A DNA stretch of 64,000 bases from JAFECT01 sp036501825. Its GTDB lineage: Bacteria; Pseudomonadota; Alphaproteobacteria; Caulobacterales; Caulobacteraceae. The stretch is taken from contig DASXZP010000027.1 of NCBI GenBank assembly GCA_036501825.1, positions 1 through 64,000 on the forward strand, given 5' to 3'. The notes beneath the pieces were generated by a model that worked only from the letters and a program-made list of their open reading frames with translations, ran no database searches and was not told where the DNA came from. The translations under genes were made by a program, and so were the position numbers. This document shows, in pieces, positions 17,501 to 25,533 of this stretch (position 1 is the first letter of the stretch; each line of letters starts with the position of its first letter).

Positions 17501-19432
17501 ATGAAACGCGCGCTTCTTTCCAGCCTCTCGGCCGGCGCCCTCGCGCTCGCCGCCTTCCCCGCCCTCGCCGACCCGGCCGACGACACGAAAGTGTCCGAAG
17601 TCGTCGTCACCGCGACGCGCACCCCGACTCCGGTGCAACAGGTCGCCAACTCGATCACCGTCGTCAGCAAGGCCGACATCGAACAGCAACAGCTCAACGA
17701 TCTGCCCGCCGCGCTGGCGACCGTTCCCGGCATCAATGCGGTGCGCGCCGGCGGTCCGGGCGAACAGACCTCGGTGTTCGTGCGCGGGACCAACTCAAAC
17801 CACGTGCTGGTGCTGATCGACGGCATCGACGCCAGCGATCCTTCGATCCCCAGCGGGTTCGATTTCGGCCAGACCTTGCTGGGCGACGTGTCGCGTATCG
17901 AGGTGCTGCGCGGGCCTGGCTCGAGCCTCTACGGCTCACAGGCGTTGGGCGGGGTGATCAACATCATCACGACTCCGCCGGGCGGACCGTCCGCGGCCAG
18001 TGTTTCGCTGGAGGGCGGCTCCTTCGGCACGTTCAACCAGCGCCTCGCCGCTAACGGCGAAGTCGACAGGCTGGGCTATGCGGTCGATCTCGAACATTAT
18101 CGTTCCGACGATACGCCGGTGACGCCGACCGATCTCTTGCCGCCGGGCCAGAAAGCGATCGGCGACGCGTACGACAACGTGACTGCCTCAGGCCGCTTCA
18201 GTGCGGCGGTGTCGGACGATCTGAAACTCGATCTGACCGTGCGTTACACGCGCGCGATCCTGCGCTTCACCGGCGACAACGAGAACCTGTTCCCGAGCGT
18301 GCCGAACGCGCAGCAGAGCACCCAGGACCGCGGCGAACTGTTTACCCGCGCCCAGGCGCGTCAGTCGCTGTTCGACGGGCGGATGACCGGCACCCTCGGC
18401 GTCGACTACACCCAGTACCGCACCCACGAGCAGGACCCGGACGAGGGCTTCGGCGTGCAGCCGCCGGAGATTTTCGACGGGACCCGGGTGGGGGCCGACT
18501 GGCAGGGCGACATCACGCTGGCGCCCCAGGAAACCCTGGTCCTGGGCCTCGGCGACAAGGACGACCGGCTGCAGAACGCCGGCGTCCCGGCCCACGACAA
18601 CGACGGCTGGGGCTTTGCCGAGCTGCAGGCGGCGCCCCTGCCGGGCCTGGCTTTGGCCGGCAGCGTGCGCCTGGACGACTATGAGCGTGAGGGCGATGCG
18701 CCGACCTGGCATGCGGGGGCGACCTATACGGCGGCTGCGACCGGAACCAAGCTGAACGCGACGGCGGGGACGGCGTTTGCGGCGCCGACGCTGTCGGACC
18801 TGTTCGTCAGCTTCCCGGCCTTCGACTTCTTCGCCAACCCGAACCTGAAACCGGAGCGCAGCTTCGGTTACGACGTGGGGGTAGAGCAACCGTTCGGCGG
18901 CGACCGCTATCGCGTTGGGATCACGTGGTACCACAATGATATCCGCGATCTGATCGACGCGACCTTCGATCCAGTGACCTTCACCTCGTCGCTCGGCAAT
19001 GTGGATCGGGCGGTGACCTACGGCATCGAGTCCTTCGCGTCGGCCAGGATCAACGACCGCCTCGACCTGCGCGCTGACTACACCTGGACCATTGCCAAGA
19101 ACGCGGACACGGGGCTGGAGCTGGTGCGGCGTCCGAAGGACAAGGCGAGCGGCACGGCGACGTGGAAGGCGACCGAGCGGCTGACGCTCAGCGCGACGGT
19201 GCTCTACGTCGGCTCGTGGATCGATTCCAACCGCAGCTTCTCGATCGCACGCCTGAACGCACCGTCGTTCACCACCGCCAATGTCGCGGCGGAATATCGG
19301 ATGACGAAGGACGCGGTGCTGTTTGCGAGGGTGGATAATCTGTTCGACCGCAAATACCAGGACCCGGTGGGCTTCCTGCAGCCCGGCCTCGGCGCCTTCG
19401 CGGGCGTCAGGCTGCGTTTCGCGGGGCTCTGA
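17501..19432 (+). CDS. btuB: TonB-dependent vitamin B12 receptor (BtuB-like)
   Basis: 643 residues. A signal peptide (MKRALLSSLSAGALALAAF, cleavage near ALA) is followed by a TonB box-like segment (VSEVVVTATRTPTP). The plug domain contains DLPAALATVPGI, FVRGTNSNHVLVLIDG and EVLRGPGSSLYGSQALGG, and a 22-strand-type beta barrel ends GVRLRFAGL. The start at 17501 has GGAG eight bases upstream. The B12 riboswitch makes corrinoid uptake the best assignment. Its last 26 coding bases overlap the end of the convergent KidO-like gene. Confidence 0.92.
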   Translation: MKRALLSSLSAGALALAAFPALADPADDTKVSEVVVTATRTPTPVQQVANSITVVSKADIEQQQLNDLPAALATVPGINAVRAGGPGEQTSVFVRGTNSNHVLVLIDGIDASDPSIPSGFDFGQTLLGDVSRIEVLRGPGSSLYGSQALGGVINIITTPPGGPSAASVSLEGGSFGTFNQRLAANGEVDRLGYAVDLEHYRSDDTPVTPTDLLPPGQKAIGDAYDNVTASGRFSAAVSDDLKLDLTVRYTRAILRFTGDNENLFPSVPNAQQSTQDRGELFTRAQARQSLFDGRMTGTLGVDYTQYRTHEQDPDEGFGVQPPEIFDGTRVGADWQGDITLAPQETLVLGLGDKDDRLQNAGVPAHDNDGWGFAELQAAPLPGLALAGSVRLDDYEREGDAPTWHAGATYTAAATGTKLNATAGTAFAAPTLSDLFVSFPAFDFFANPNLKPERSFGYDVGVEQPFGGDRYRVGITWYHNDIRDLIDATFDPVTFTSSLGNVDRAVTYGIESFASARINDRLDLRADYTWTIAKNADTGLELVRRPKDKASGTATWKATERLTLSATVLYVGSWIDSNRSFSIARLNAPSFTTANVAAEYRMTKDAVLFARVDNLFDRKYQDPVGFLQPGLGAFAGVRLRFAGL

Positions 19433-20273
19433 TCTCGCTCCAGCGGCGCGGGTCGAGCGCGACCGGGTGATCGAGTGCAAACTCGGGCCAGTCCAGGCTC
19501 GGTTGCGGTTGCGATGCGGCGGCGGCGAGGGCTTTCAGCTCCGCCGCCGACCGTACGCTGACCACGGCGGTGGACACGTCCGGACGCGAGCGGGCGTAGG
19601 CGAGCGCGGCCTGCATCGGATCGGCGCCGGCTTCGGCCAGCATGCGGCGGATGCGCGACAGGCGCGGGCCCGCGTCGGCCAGGGCCGGCGGCAGGTCTTC
19701 GCGCGGCATGAACAGCAGACCGTCGAGGAACACCGAGCGCAGCCACACCTCGCAACCCAGGTCGGCAAGGGCGTGCAAGACGCCTGAGGTCTCGGGCCGC
19801 TGGTCGAGCAGCGAGCCGTTGATCTGAATGAGGTCCGGCCGGAAGCGGCGCGCCAGATGCACTGGCTCGTCGTCCAGGCCGAGCACCACGCCCGTCTTCT
19901 GCACCACGCCTTCGTGTTTCAACGCTTGCAGGCGCGTCCACAAGGCGTGGCCGTCGCGGCTCAACAGATCGGCGGCGGGCGCCAGCACCGCATAGCCGTG
20001 GGCCAGGCCCATCAGGTCGAGGGAACGCCGCGCGCGCGCTTCGACGCGCTCCACGCTCTGGCCTTCCAGCGGCAGGGTCTTGATCGTCACCTGGAACGGG
20101 CTGGGAAACGGCCAGCAGCAGCCCAGGGTGCGCTCCACGTCGCCGTCGCCGGGCTGGGTGTCGATGAGGTCGATGCCCGCGTGGGCCGCGGTTTCGAGCA
20201 CCGCCGCGAGCGCCGATTCCTTGGCGCCGGGGGTTTCGAAAAGATCGGTGCCGAGCGCGAGCCGGGTGCTCAC
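19407..20273 (-). CDS. kidO: KidO-like aldo/keto reductase homologue, catalytic Tyr replaced
   Basis: 288 residues with an aldo/keto-reductase fold. At the position of the DTAxxYGxSE motif the sequence reads DTQPGDGDVERTLG, so the catalytic Tyr is Asp. The active-site Lys survives (VTIKTLPL). The usual HxP segment reads AVLAPA, so the His is also lost. In Caulobacter crescentus KidO is a catalytically atypical, NAD(H)-binding AKR homologue that regulates cell fate and FtsZ-ring assembly, and as I recall its C-terminal Ala-Ala serves proteolysis. This protein also ends RNAA. Orthology is inferred from those features, not proven. It overlaps the upstream aminotransferase-like gene by four bases. 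Confidence 0.65.
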   Translation of the reverse strand: MSTRLALGTDLFETPGAKESALAAVLETAAHAGIDLIDTQPGDGDVERTLGCCWPFPSPFQVTIKTLPLEGQSVERVEARARRSLDLMGLAHGYAVLAPAADLLSRDGHALWTRLQALKHEGVVQKTGVVLGLDDEPVHLARRFRPDLIQINGSLLDQRPETSGVLHALADLGCEVWLRSVFLDGLLFMPREDLPPALADAGPRLSRIRRMLAEAGADPMQAALAYARSRPDVSTAVVSVRSAAELKALAAAASQPQPSLDWPEFALDHPVALDPRRWSEIRAPRNAA

Positions 20274-21424
20274 GCAGCGACGCTCCGCCGGCGCGCGCGG
20301 ACGAACTCGCCGTCCTGGCAGCGCGCGACGATGCCGGGCAGCACGTCGTCATAGGCCTTGAGCAGGCGGGTGACGGCGCCTTCGCGGGTCGCCAGCGACG
20401 GTACGTGGGCGCCGAAGCTGAGAATACCTTCGTGATAGAGGGCCGAGGCGAGGGCGTCTTCCACCGCCTTGCCGTCGAAGCCGGAGCGCGGACGCGCGCA
20501 GATCAGGCTCCAGGTCGGATCGCCGTAGATGCTCAGCCATTCGGTGGCGCCGGTGGCGTCGAGCCGGGCTTCGACTTCAGCTTCGATCTCGGCGCCGCGC
20601 ACGCGCAGCACGTCGGGAACGTCGTCGCGCACGACCCGGTCGAGGGTGGCGCAGGTCGCGGCCAGCGCGGCGGCGGTGACGATGTCGCCGGTGGAGGTCA
20701 GCGCCGACATCGGCTCCAGCTTGCCGCAGACGGCGGCGATCGGGCGGCCGTTGGCGAGCGAGGAGCCCAGCACGGTCATGTCGGGCTTCACGCCGGCCAG
20801 GGTCTGGGCCCCGCCGAGGTCGACGCGGAAGGCGGTGCGCGATTCGTCGAAGATCAGAACCACGCCGGTGCGGTCGGTGAGCGACCGCGCGCCCAGCAGA
20901 AACTCGCGCGGGGAATCCATCGGACGGATGACCAGGGCGGCGACCTCGCCGAGGTGACGGTCGAGCGCGTCGTGCAGGGCGCTGATGTCGCCGGACACCG
21001 CGGTTTCGTCGTCGCAGAAGAAGGCGCCGTCGCGGCCGGTCACCGTCTTTGCCGCCACCAGGGCGTCGACCAGGGCCGACTCGAGGCTGGCGCGGAAGCC
21101 CACGGCTTCGGCGGAGGGAATGAGATCGCCGACGCGCTCGGCGGCTTCGCTTTCCAGCCTGCCCGAGCAGGTGGCGGGGGTGCGCGCGACCGCGGCTTCG
21201 ACGCGGGGATCACCCCAGCCGAGCAACACGCATCCGTCGCCGTTGCGGAAGTCGACGCGTTCGCCGCCTTGGGCGTCGCGAACCAGGGCGCCTTCGACCT
21301 TGCGCGCGGTCTTCAGGATGGAGGCATAGGCCGGCGTCGCAACCGTAAGAGACTTCGGCGTGCTTTGCGGCGTCCGCGCGCTTTGGCGGGACTTTGCGGC
21401 GAGGCTGCGGACTTGAGCGGCCAT
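20270..21424 (-). CDS. Class III aminotransferase-like protein lacking the PLP lysine
   Basis: 384 residues aligning in outline with glutamate-1-semialdehyde aminomutase-type class III enzymes. The PLP-ring Asp is kept (Asp193 in LIFDESRTAFR) and GGAQTLAGVKPDMTVLG matches well. The next position, normally the Schiff-base Lys of LGKxxGGG, is Ser221 (LGSSLANGRP). The phosphate-binding and YHG segments in the first half are also eroded. It is therefore probably not a normal transaminase. GGAGAAAG lies just before the ATG. It is the first gene of a two-gene operon with the KidO-like protein, which likewise lacks its catalytic Tyr, suggesting a regulatory or structural pair. Confidence 0.75.
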   Translation of the reverse strand: MAAQVRSLAAKSRQSARTPQSTPKSLTVATPAYASILKTARKVEGALVRDAQGGERVDFRNGDGCVLLGWGDPRVEAAVARTPATCSGRLESEAAERVGDLIPSAEAVGFRASLESALVDALVAAKTVTGRDGAFFCDDETAVSGDISALHDALDRHLGEVAALVIRPMDSPREFLLGARSLTDRTGVVLIFDESRTAFRVDLGGAQTLAGVKPDMTVLGSSLANGRPIAAVCGKLEPMSALTSTGDIVTAAALAATCATLDRVVRDDVPDVLRVRGAEIEAEVEARLDATGATEWLSIYGDPTWSLICARPRSGFDGKAVEDALASALYHEGILSFGAHVPSLATREGAVTRLLKAYDDVLPGIVARCQDGEFVRARRRSVAA

Positions 21425-21536
21425 TGGTCTTTCTCCGACCCTAGGCCTTCACCATGCGCCGTAAACCTTAAAGAAGACCTGAGTGGGACGTTCAGACTTC
21501 GGTCAGAATTCTGAGCGGTTTTCAGGACTTGGTAAG

Positions 21537-22184
21537 TTAAGAGGCGCGTTCCGCGTCCGGCTGGCGGTCCGGATGCGCGGCCTGGAACGCCGGGTGTTCG
21601 GCCGCGCGTTGCTCGATCGCGCGGATGCGCGCGAAGGGCTCGAGGTCGACATCGAACCGGCGCGCCGAATAGATCTGCGGCACGAGGCAACAGTCGGCCA
21701 GGCTCGGGTGATCGCCGAAGCACCAGTGGCCGCCGTGACCCGCGATCATCGCTTCCATGGCGTCGAACCCCGCGGTGATCCAGCGCGCCGTCCACGCCGC
21801 CTGCCCTGCGTCGTCGGCGCCGAGGTCGTGGCGGATCGACTTCAGGACACGCAGGTTGTTCAGCGGGTGGATGTCGCATTCCACGATCGCCGCCATGGCG
21901 CGCACGGTGGCGCGTTCGAACAGGTCGCGGGGCAACAGGGGCGGCTCGGGATAGCGTTCCTCCAGCCACTCCAGGATGGCCGGGCTCTGGATCAGGGCAT
22001 GGCCCTCGATCTCCAGCGTGGGCACCAGGCCCTGCGGGTCCAGCGCGCGATAGGCGTCTTGCCGGTGCTCGCCCGCGCGCAGATCGACGGCGCGGTATTC
22101 GTAGGCCAGCCCCTTCAACTCCAGCGCAATGCGCGTGCGGTAGGAGGTGCCCGACCGCCAGTAGTTGTGCAGGACCGGAACCAT
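21537..22184 (-). CDS. maiA: Maleylacetoacetate isomerase (zeta-class glutathione S-transferase)
   Basis: 215 residues. The N-terminal thioredoxin-like domain carries the zeta-class signature NYWRSGTSYRTRIAL with the active-site Ser/Cys region. The glutathione site block is LVPTLEIEGHALIQSPAI, and the helical C-domain has HPLNNLRVL and GDHPSLADCCLVPQ. It converts maleylacetoacetate to fumarylacetoacetate in tyrosine/homogentisate breakdown using glutathione as cofactor. It sits 5 bp downstream of the FAH-family hydrolase gene, which would supply the next type of step, so the two form an aromatic-catabolism unit. Confidence 0.9.
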   Translation of the reverse strand: MVPVLHNYWRSGTSYRTRIALELKGLAYEYRAVDLRAGEHRQDAYRALDPQGLVPTLEIEGHALIQSPAILEWLEERYPEPPLLPRDLFERATVRAMAAIVECDIHPLNNLRVLKSIRHDLGADDAGQAAWTARWITAGFDAMEAMIAGHGGHWCFGDHPSLADCCLVPQIYSARRFDVDLEPFARIRAIEQRAAEHPAFQAAHPDRQPDAERAS

Positions 22185-22189
22185 CCGGG

Positions 22190-22888
22190 TCAGACGACGG
22201 TGAAGTCGAGCGGCGTCAGGCCGGTGATCTCGCAGTGGACGCTGTCGCCGCGCTGCAGCGGGCCGACGCCTTCCGGCGTGCCGGTGAAGATCAGATCGCC
22301 GCGCGCCAGGGTCCACAGCTTCGACGCTTCGGCGACGATCTCCAGCGGGTTCCAGATCATGTCGGAAAGGCTGGCGTCCTGCCTGGTCTCGCCGTTGACG
22401 GTGAGACTGATGCGGCCCTCGGGATTTTTCAGGTCCGCGCGCGAGGTGATCGGACCGATGGGCGCCGAGGCGTCGAACGCCTTGGCCGAGTCCCACGGCA
22501 TGCCGGCCTTCTTGGCGGCGTTCTGCAGGTCGCGCCGGGTCAGATCGACGCCGACCGCCCAGCCCCAGATCAGACGTTCCGCCGCGGCCGGCTCCAGGTC
22601 ATGGCCTTCGCCGCCGATGGCGATGACCAGCTCGACCTCGTGGTGCAGTTCGTGGGTGGCGGGCGGATAGGGAACCCGGCCGCCGTCGCGCACGATGGCG
22701 TCGGCGGGCTTGGTGAAGAAGATCGGCGTCTCGCGCGCCGCGTCCCCGCCCATCTCGCGCACGTGGGCCGCATAGTTGCGTCCGACGCAGAAGATGCGCC
22801 GCACCGGAAAGCGGATGCCGCTGTCGTGGATCGAGACGGTCGACGCCGCGGGCGGCAGGAAGGCGAAGCCGGTTTGCTGGGTGGCCAT
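22190..22888 (-). CDS. Fumarylacetoacetate hydrolase (FAH) family protein
   Basis: 232 residues, the short FAH fold. Blocks: CVGRNYAAHVREMG, PIFFTKPADAI, HHEVELVIAIG with the Glu metal ligands, GVDLTRRDLQ, KAFDASAPIGP and GDLIFTGTPEGVGP. Members cleave or isomerise 1,3-diketone-type ring-fission products. Next to maiA, fumarylacetoacetate or fumarylpyruvate is the likely substrate. ATG 22888 is chosen over 22900 because GCGGAG lies seven bases upstream. Confidence 0.9.
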   Translation of the reverse strand: MATQQTGFAFLPPAASTVSIHDSGIRFPVRRIFCVGRNYAAHVREMGGDAARETPIFFTKPADAIVRDGGRVPYPPATHELHHEVELVIAIGGEGHDLEPAAAERLIWGWAVGVDLTRRDLQNAAKKAGMPWDSAKAFDASAPIGPITSRADLKNPEGRISLTVNGETRQDASLSDMIWNPLEIVAEASKLWTLARGDLIFTGTPEGVGPLQRGDSVHCEITGLTPLDFTVV

Positions 22889-22931
22889 GGCGCTCCGCAT
22901 AGCGCGCCGGGCGGGGCTTCGCCAGCCCGAG

Positions 22932-22956
22932 GGAACTGTTCACGAACGCGTGAGTT
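22932..22956 (+). promoter_or_regulatory. Possible EcfG/sigma-T-type promoter for the DUF4142 gene
   Basis: GGAAC, 16 bp, AGTT, ending 27 bp before the DUF4142 start codon. The alphaproteobacterial general-stress consensus is GGAAC-N16/17-CGTT, so one of nine positions differs. Spacing and position are right, but the site is short. Similar sites stand before neighbouring stress-type genes. Confidence 0.4.
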
Positions 22957-22983
22957 TGTTCATCCGTCCCCCGGAGAATCCTG

Positions 22984-23661
22984 ATGCCCCGCCATGCCCT
23001 TCTCGCTTCCAGCGCCGTTTTCCTGAGCGCCGCCCTGCTGGCCGGCTGCAACCCCGCCAACCGCGACAAGGCCAAGGAAGAGAGCGCCGCCGCCGCGGCC
23101 AAGGTCGAAAACGCCGCCGCCAACGCCGCCACCGAAACCAAGACCGCCGCTTCCGAAGCGAAGAACGCCATCGAGACCGCCGCCGCCGACCACGGCATCG
23201 GGGTCAAGTCCACGGCCGATTTCCTGCGCGACGCCGGCGTCAGCGACATGTTCGAAATCCGCTCGAGCGAGCTGGCGCTGAAGGTCTCCACCGATCCGGC
23301 GATCAAGAAGTTCGCCCATCACATGATCACCGACCACACCAAGCTGTCCCACGACATGAAGGGCGCGGCTTCCCAGGCGGGCCTGGCCGCCGACCTGCCC
23401 ACCGACCTGGACGGGGCCCACCAGAGCATGCTGTCGGACCTGCGCTCGGTTAAGGCCCAGGACTTCGACCGCAAGTATCTGGACGACCAGCGCAAGGGCC
23501 ATGAAGCGGCCGTCGGCATGTTCAAGGCCTATGCCGACAAGGGCTCGGACGCGACCATCAAGGCCGCCGCCGCCTCGGCCCTGCCCGTCATCTCGGGCCA
23601 CCTGGAGGAGGTGAAAGCCCTGCAGAAGGCCGAGGACAACGCCAAGGCGCCGGGTAAATAA
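22984..23661 (+). CDS. DUF4142 lipoprotein
   Basis: 225 residues. Lipoprotein signal MPRHALLASSAVFLSAALLAGC with lipid attachment at Cys22. An Ala/Lys-rich helical linker of about 45 residues follows, then a DUF4142 domain (from DFLRDAGVSDMFEI), a four-helix bundle distantly like ferritin with conserved HHMITDHTKL. Such proteins are often found in stress or envelope regulons; the biochemical role is unknown. A possible EcfG-type promoter precedes it and CCGGAG lies before the ATG. Confidence 0.85.
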   Translation: MPRHALLASSAVFLSAALLAGCNPANRDKAKEESAAAAAKVENAAANAATETKTAASEAKNAIETAAADHGIGVKSTADFLRDAGVSDMFEIRSSELALKVSTDPAIKKFAHHMITDHTKLSHDMKGAASQAGLAADLPTDLDGAHQSMLSDLRSVKAQDFDRKYLDDQRKGHEAAVGMFKAYADKGSDATIKAAAASALPVISGHLEEVKALQKAEDNAKAPGK

Positions 23662-23716
23662 CGGGGTTCCGTGGTAAGAAGCCTCAACCTTAGTGCTGTA
23701 AGGCTTCCCGTCCCTT

Positions 23717-23742
23717 GAAACTTTGACCGTAAGCTTGGCGTT
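23717..23742 (+). promoter_or_regulatory. Possible EcfG/sigma-T-type promoter for the ElaB/YqjD-like operon
   Basis: GAAAC, 17 bp, CGTT, 47 bp upstream of the ElaB/YqjD-like start. It differs from GGAAC-N17-CGTT at one base of the -35 element. Weak alone, but it is consistent with sites before the DUF4142 and DUF1328 genes. Confidence 0.35.
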
Positions 23743-23789
23743 GAAGCGCTGAGCCCTATCTATCGCCTATCCCTCCGAGGAGCCCCGCC

Positions 23790-24143
23790 ATGAACGCCCG
23801 CCCCGCCGACAAGGCCGAAAAACTGGCCCACGACATCCAAGCCAACGGCGCCGCCGAGCAAGAGCGCCTGAAGGCCTTCGCCAACCGCGCCGAGCGCATC
23901 GTCCGCGAGGGCGCCGAGGATCTGAAGGACCGCGCCGACGAACTGCGTGGCCGCGCCCGCGAGTACGCCGACGAGTTCCGGGGCCGCGCGCACGACTACT
24001 ACGACGAAGCCCAGGATCGCTTCGATGTGGCGCAACGCTATCTGGTCGAGCGGGTGCAGGAGCGGCCGGTCGCGGCGACGCTGTGCGCTGTCGGCGTGGG
24101 CGTGGTGCTCGGTCTCCTGCTCGCGGGCGGCCGCCGGCGTTGA
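23790..24143 (+). CDS. ElaB/YqjD-like (DUF883) membrane-anchored helical protein
   Basis: 117 residues. A long charged amphipathic helix (Ala, Arg and Glu rich, about residues 5-85) is followed by one C-terminal membrane segment (ATLCAVGVGVVLGLLLAGG) and an RRR end. This is the architecture of ElaB/YqjD, tail-anchored inner-membrane proteins that associate with ribosomes in stationary phase in E. coli. A GAGGAG ribosome site precedes it. Its stop overlaps a TTG start of the next gene. Confidence 0.8.
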   Translation: MNARPADKAEKLAHDIQANGAAEQERLKAFANRAERIVREGAEDLKDRADELRGRAREYADEFRGRAHDYYDEAQDRFDVAQRYLVERVQERPVAATLCAVGVGVVLGLLLAGGRRR

Positions 24144-24532
24144 GCCGGGACAAAGTTCCGTTGATCAAGATTGCAGCGGCCGCGACCATCGTCGCGGCCG
24201 TTTTGCTTGCCGTGGGCGCCGGCGGCTATGCGCTGTTCAATGTCGCGCAGGCGCAGTGGGGCGCGACCACCGCTGCCGTTGTCGTCGCCATCGTCGCGCT
24301 GATCCTGGCCGGCGCTGTAGCGCTCACTTGGTGGCTCATCGACAAGCGCCGGCGTGAAACGAAAGCGGCGGCCCCGGGGTTGAGTGACTACCTCATCGAC
24401 ATCGCGATCGAGCGGCCGGTCACCACCGCGCTCGCCGCGGCGGCCATGGGGTGGATTTGTCTGCGCTATCCCCGGCTCGTCGCCACCGCCGTTGAACTTC
24501 TTCTGGTGGGACGTCGCAATCCGGAGCGATAA
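24140..24532 (+). CDS. Small membrane protein downstream of ElaB/YqjD-like gene (YqjE/holin-like)
   Basis: 130 residues from a TTG at 24140 that overlaps the previous stop codon; a second TTG at 24161 is also possible. Two strong membrane segments (ATIVAAVLLAVGAGGYALF and TAAVVVAIVALILAGAVAL) are followed by a basic linker and a C-terminal amphipathic or membrane stretch (TTALAAAAMGWICLRYP). The layout recalls YqjE-type phage-holin superfamily proteins, which follow yqjD in enterobacteria. That match is by architecture and context only. No ATG start is available near the N-terminus. Confidence 0.6.
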   Translation: MSRDKVPLIKIAAAATIVAAVLLAVGAGGYALFNVAQAQWGATTAAVVVAIVALILAGAVALTWWLIDKRRRETKAAAPGLSDYLIDIAIERPVTTALAAAAMGWICLRYPRLVATAVELLLVGRRNPER

Positions 24533-24554
24533 GGCGGGCGTTTTGGAGTTCCCG

Positions 24555-25187
24555 ATGTTCACCCTCCCCGATCTTCCCTACGGCTACGACGCGCTCGAAC
24601 CCGCCATGTCGTCCGACACGCTGCACTTCCACCACGACAAGCATCACAAGAAGTACGTCGACACCGTCAACCAACTCGTCGAGAAGTCGGGCAAACACCC
24701 CGCGAGCCTGGAAGCGGTGATCGAGGCGGCGGTGAAGGACGGCGACAAGAAACTGTTCAACAACGCGGCCCAGGCGTGGAACCACGCCTTCTTCTGGAAC
24801 TGCATGACGCCGAAGGCTTCGAAGCCGCAGGGCGATCTGCTGGCCGCGATCGAGCGCGACTTCGGCGGCCTCGATAAGCTGCGCGACAAGTTCGTCGCCG
24901 ACGGCGAAGCGCAGTTCGGCTCCGGTTGGGCGTGGCTGATCGAACAGGACGGCAAGCTCAGCGTGGTCACAACCCACGACGCCCATGCGCCGATGGCCAC
25001 GCCCGGGGTGAAGCCGCTCCTAGTGTGCGACGTGTGGGAACACGCCTACTACCTGGATCACCAGAACAACCGCAAAGCCTTCCTGGAAGCCTTCTTCGAC
25101 AGGTTGGCCAACTGGTCCTTCGCGGAACAACAGCTCGCCGCGAAACAGGCCTGGGCCTATCCCGTGCCGGTCCGGGAAACGGCCTAG
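24555..25187 (+). CDS. sodB: Superoxide dismutase [Fe]
   Basis: 210 residues. It dismutes superoxide to peroxide and oxygen in the cytoplasm. The four metal ligands are His26 (LHFHHDKHHKKYV), His77 (AQAWNHAFFW), Asp159 and His163 (CDVWEHAYYLDH). The AQAWNH and FGSGWAWL blocks fit the iron-type enzyme. ATG 24555 has GGAG six bases upstream. It follows the ElaB/YqjD-like pair and precedes DUF1328, suggesting a stress-response cluster. Confidence 0.96.
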   Translation: MFTLPDLPYGYDALEPAMSSDTLHFHHDKHHKKYVDTVNQLVEKSGKHPASLEAVIEAAVKDGDKKLFNNAAQAWNHAFFWNCMTPKASKPQGDLLAAIERDFGGLDKLRDKFVADGEAQFGSGWAWLIEQDGKLSVVTTHDAHAPMATPGVKPLLVCDVWEHAYYLDHQNNRKAFLEAFFDRLANWSFAEQQLAAKQAWAYPVPVRETA

Positions 25188-25190
25188 CCA

Positions 25191-25216
25191 GGAACCCCGG
25201 CGGCCGCGGGTGCGTT
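25191..25216 (+). promoter_or_regulatory. Perfect-match EcfG/sigma-T-type promoter before DUF1328 gene
   Basis: GGAAC, 17 bp, CGTT, an exact match to the general-stress sigma consensus, 52 bp before the DUF1328 start codon. It overlaps a GC-rich hairpin (GGCCGCGGG at 25202-25210 with CCCGCGGCC at 25222-25230) that could instead end sodB transcription, although no T-run follows that hairpin. Confidence 0.5.
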
Positions 25217-25268
25217 GGACTCCCGCGGCCGGTTCCCCCCTCGGCCGTCCCTTTGGAGGAACGTCCCG

Positions 25269-25445
25269 ATGCTTCGCTGGGCCCTGATCTTTCTCGTGGT
25301 GGCGTTGATCGCCGCCTTCCTTGGATTCGGCGGGGTCGCGGCCGGCGCCGCGGACATCGCCAAGATCCTGTTCTACGTCTTCCTCATCCTGTTCGTCGTC
25401 TCGCTGATCGCGGGCGCGTTCCGGGGCGGCGGCCGACGAATATAG
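25269..25445 (+). CDS. DUF1328 (YtjA-type) small membrane protein, copy 1
   Basis: 58 residues, two membrane segments (LIFLVVALIAAFLGFGG and ILFYVFLILFVVSLIAG) joined by AAGAADIAK, ending RGGGRRI. This is the whole DUF1328 pattern. GGAGGAACG is a good ribosome site. It stands alone between a candidate stress promoter and a strong terminator. A second copy lies at 28127-28300. The function is unknown. Confidence 0.9.
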   Translation: MLRWALIFLVVALIAAFLGFGGVAAGAADIAKILFYVFLILFVVSLIAGAFRGGGRRI

Positions 25446-25474
25446 CCGCCGTCTGAACGCAGGGTGCGCGGTAG

Positions 25475-25506
25475 GGGCCGTCTCGTACGAGGCGGCCTCT
25501 TTCTTT
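25475..25506 (+). terminator. Rho-independent terminator after DUF1328
   Basis: Hairpin GGCCGTCTCGTACGAGGCGGCC (two arms of about ten bases, one mismatched pair) followed by TCTTTCTTT, 30 bp after the stop codon. Confidence 0.85.
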
Positions 25507-25533
25507 GTGTTGAGCGCGCCGCAGGCGCATCAA

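Noticed and set aside
21503..21514. 12-bp palindrome TCAGAATTCTGA between maiA and the aminotransferase-like gene
   Set aside because: Short, single and unrelated to a known operator; cannot be separated from chance.
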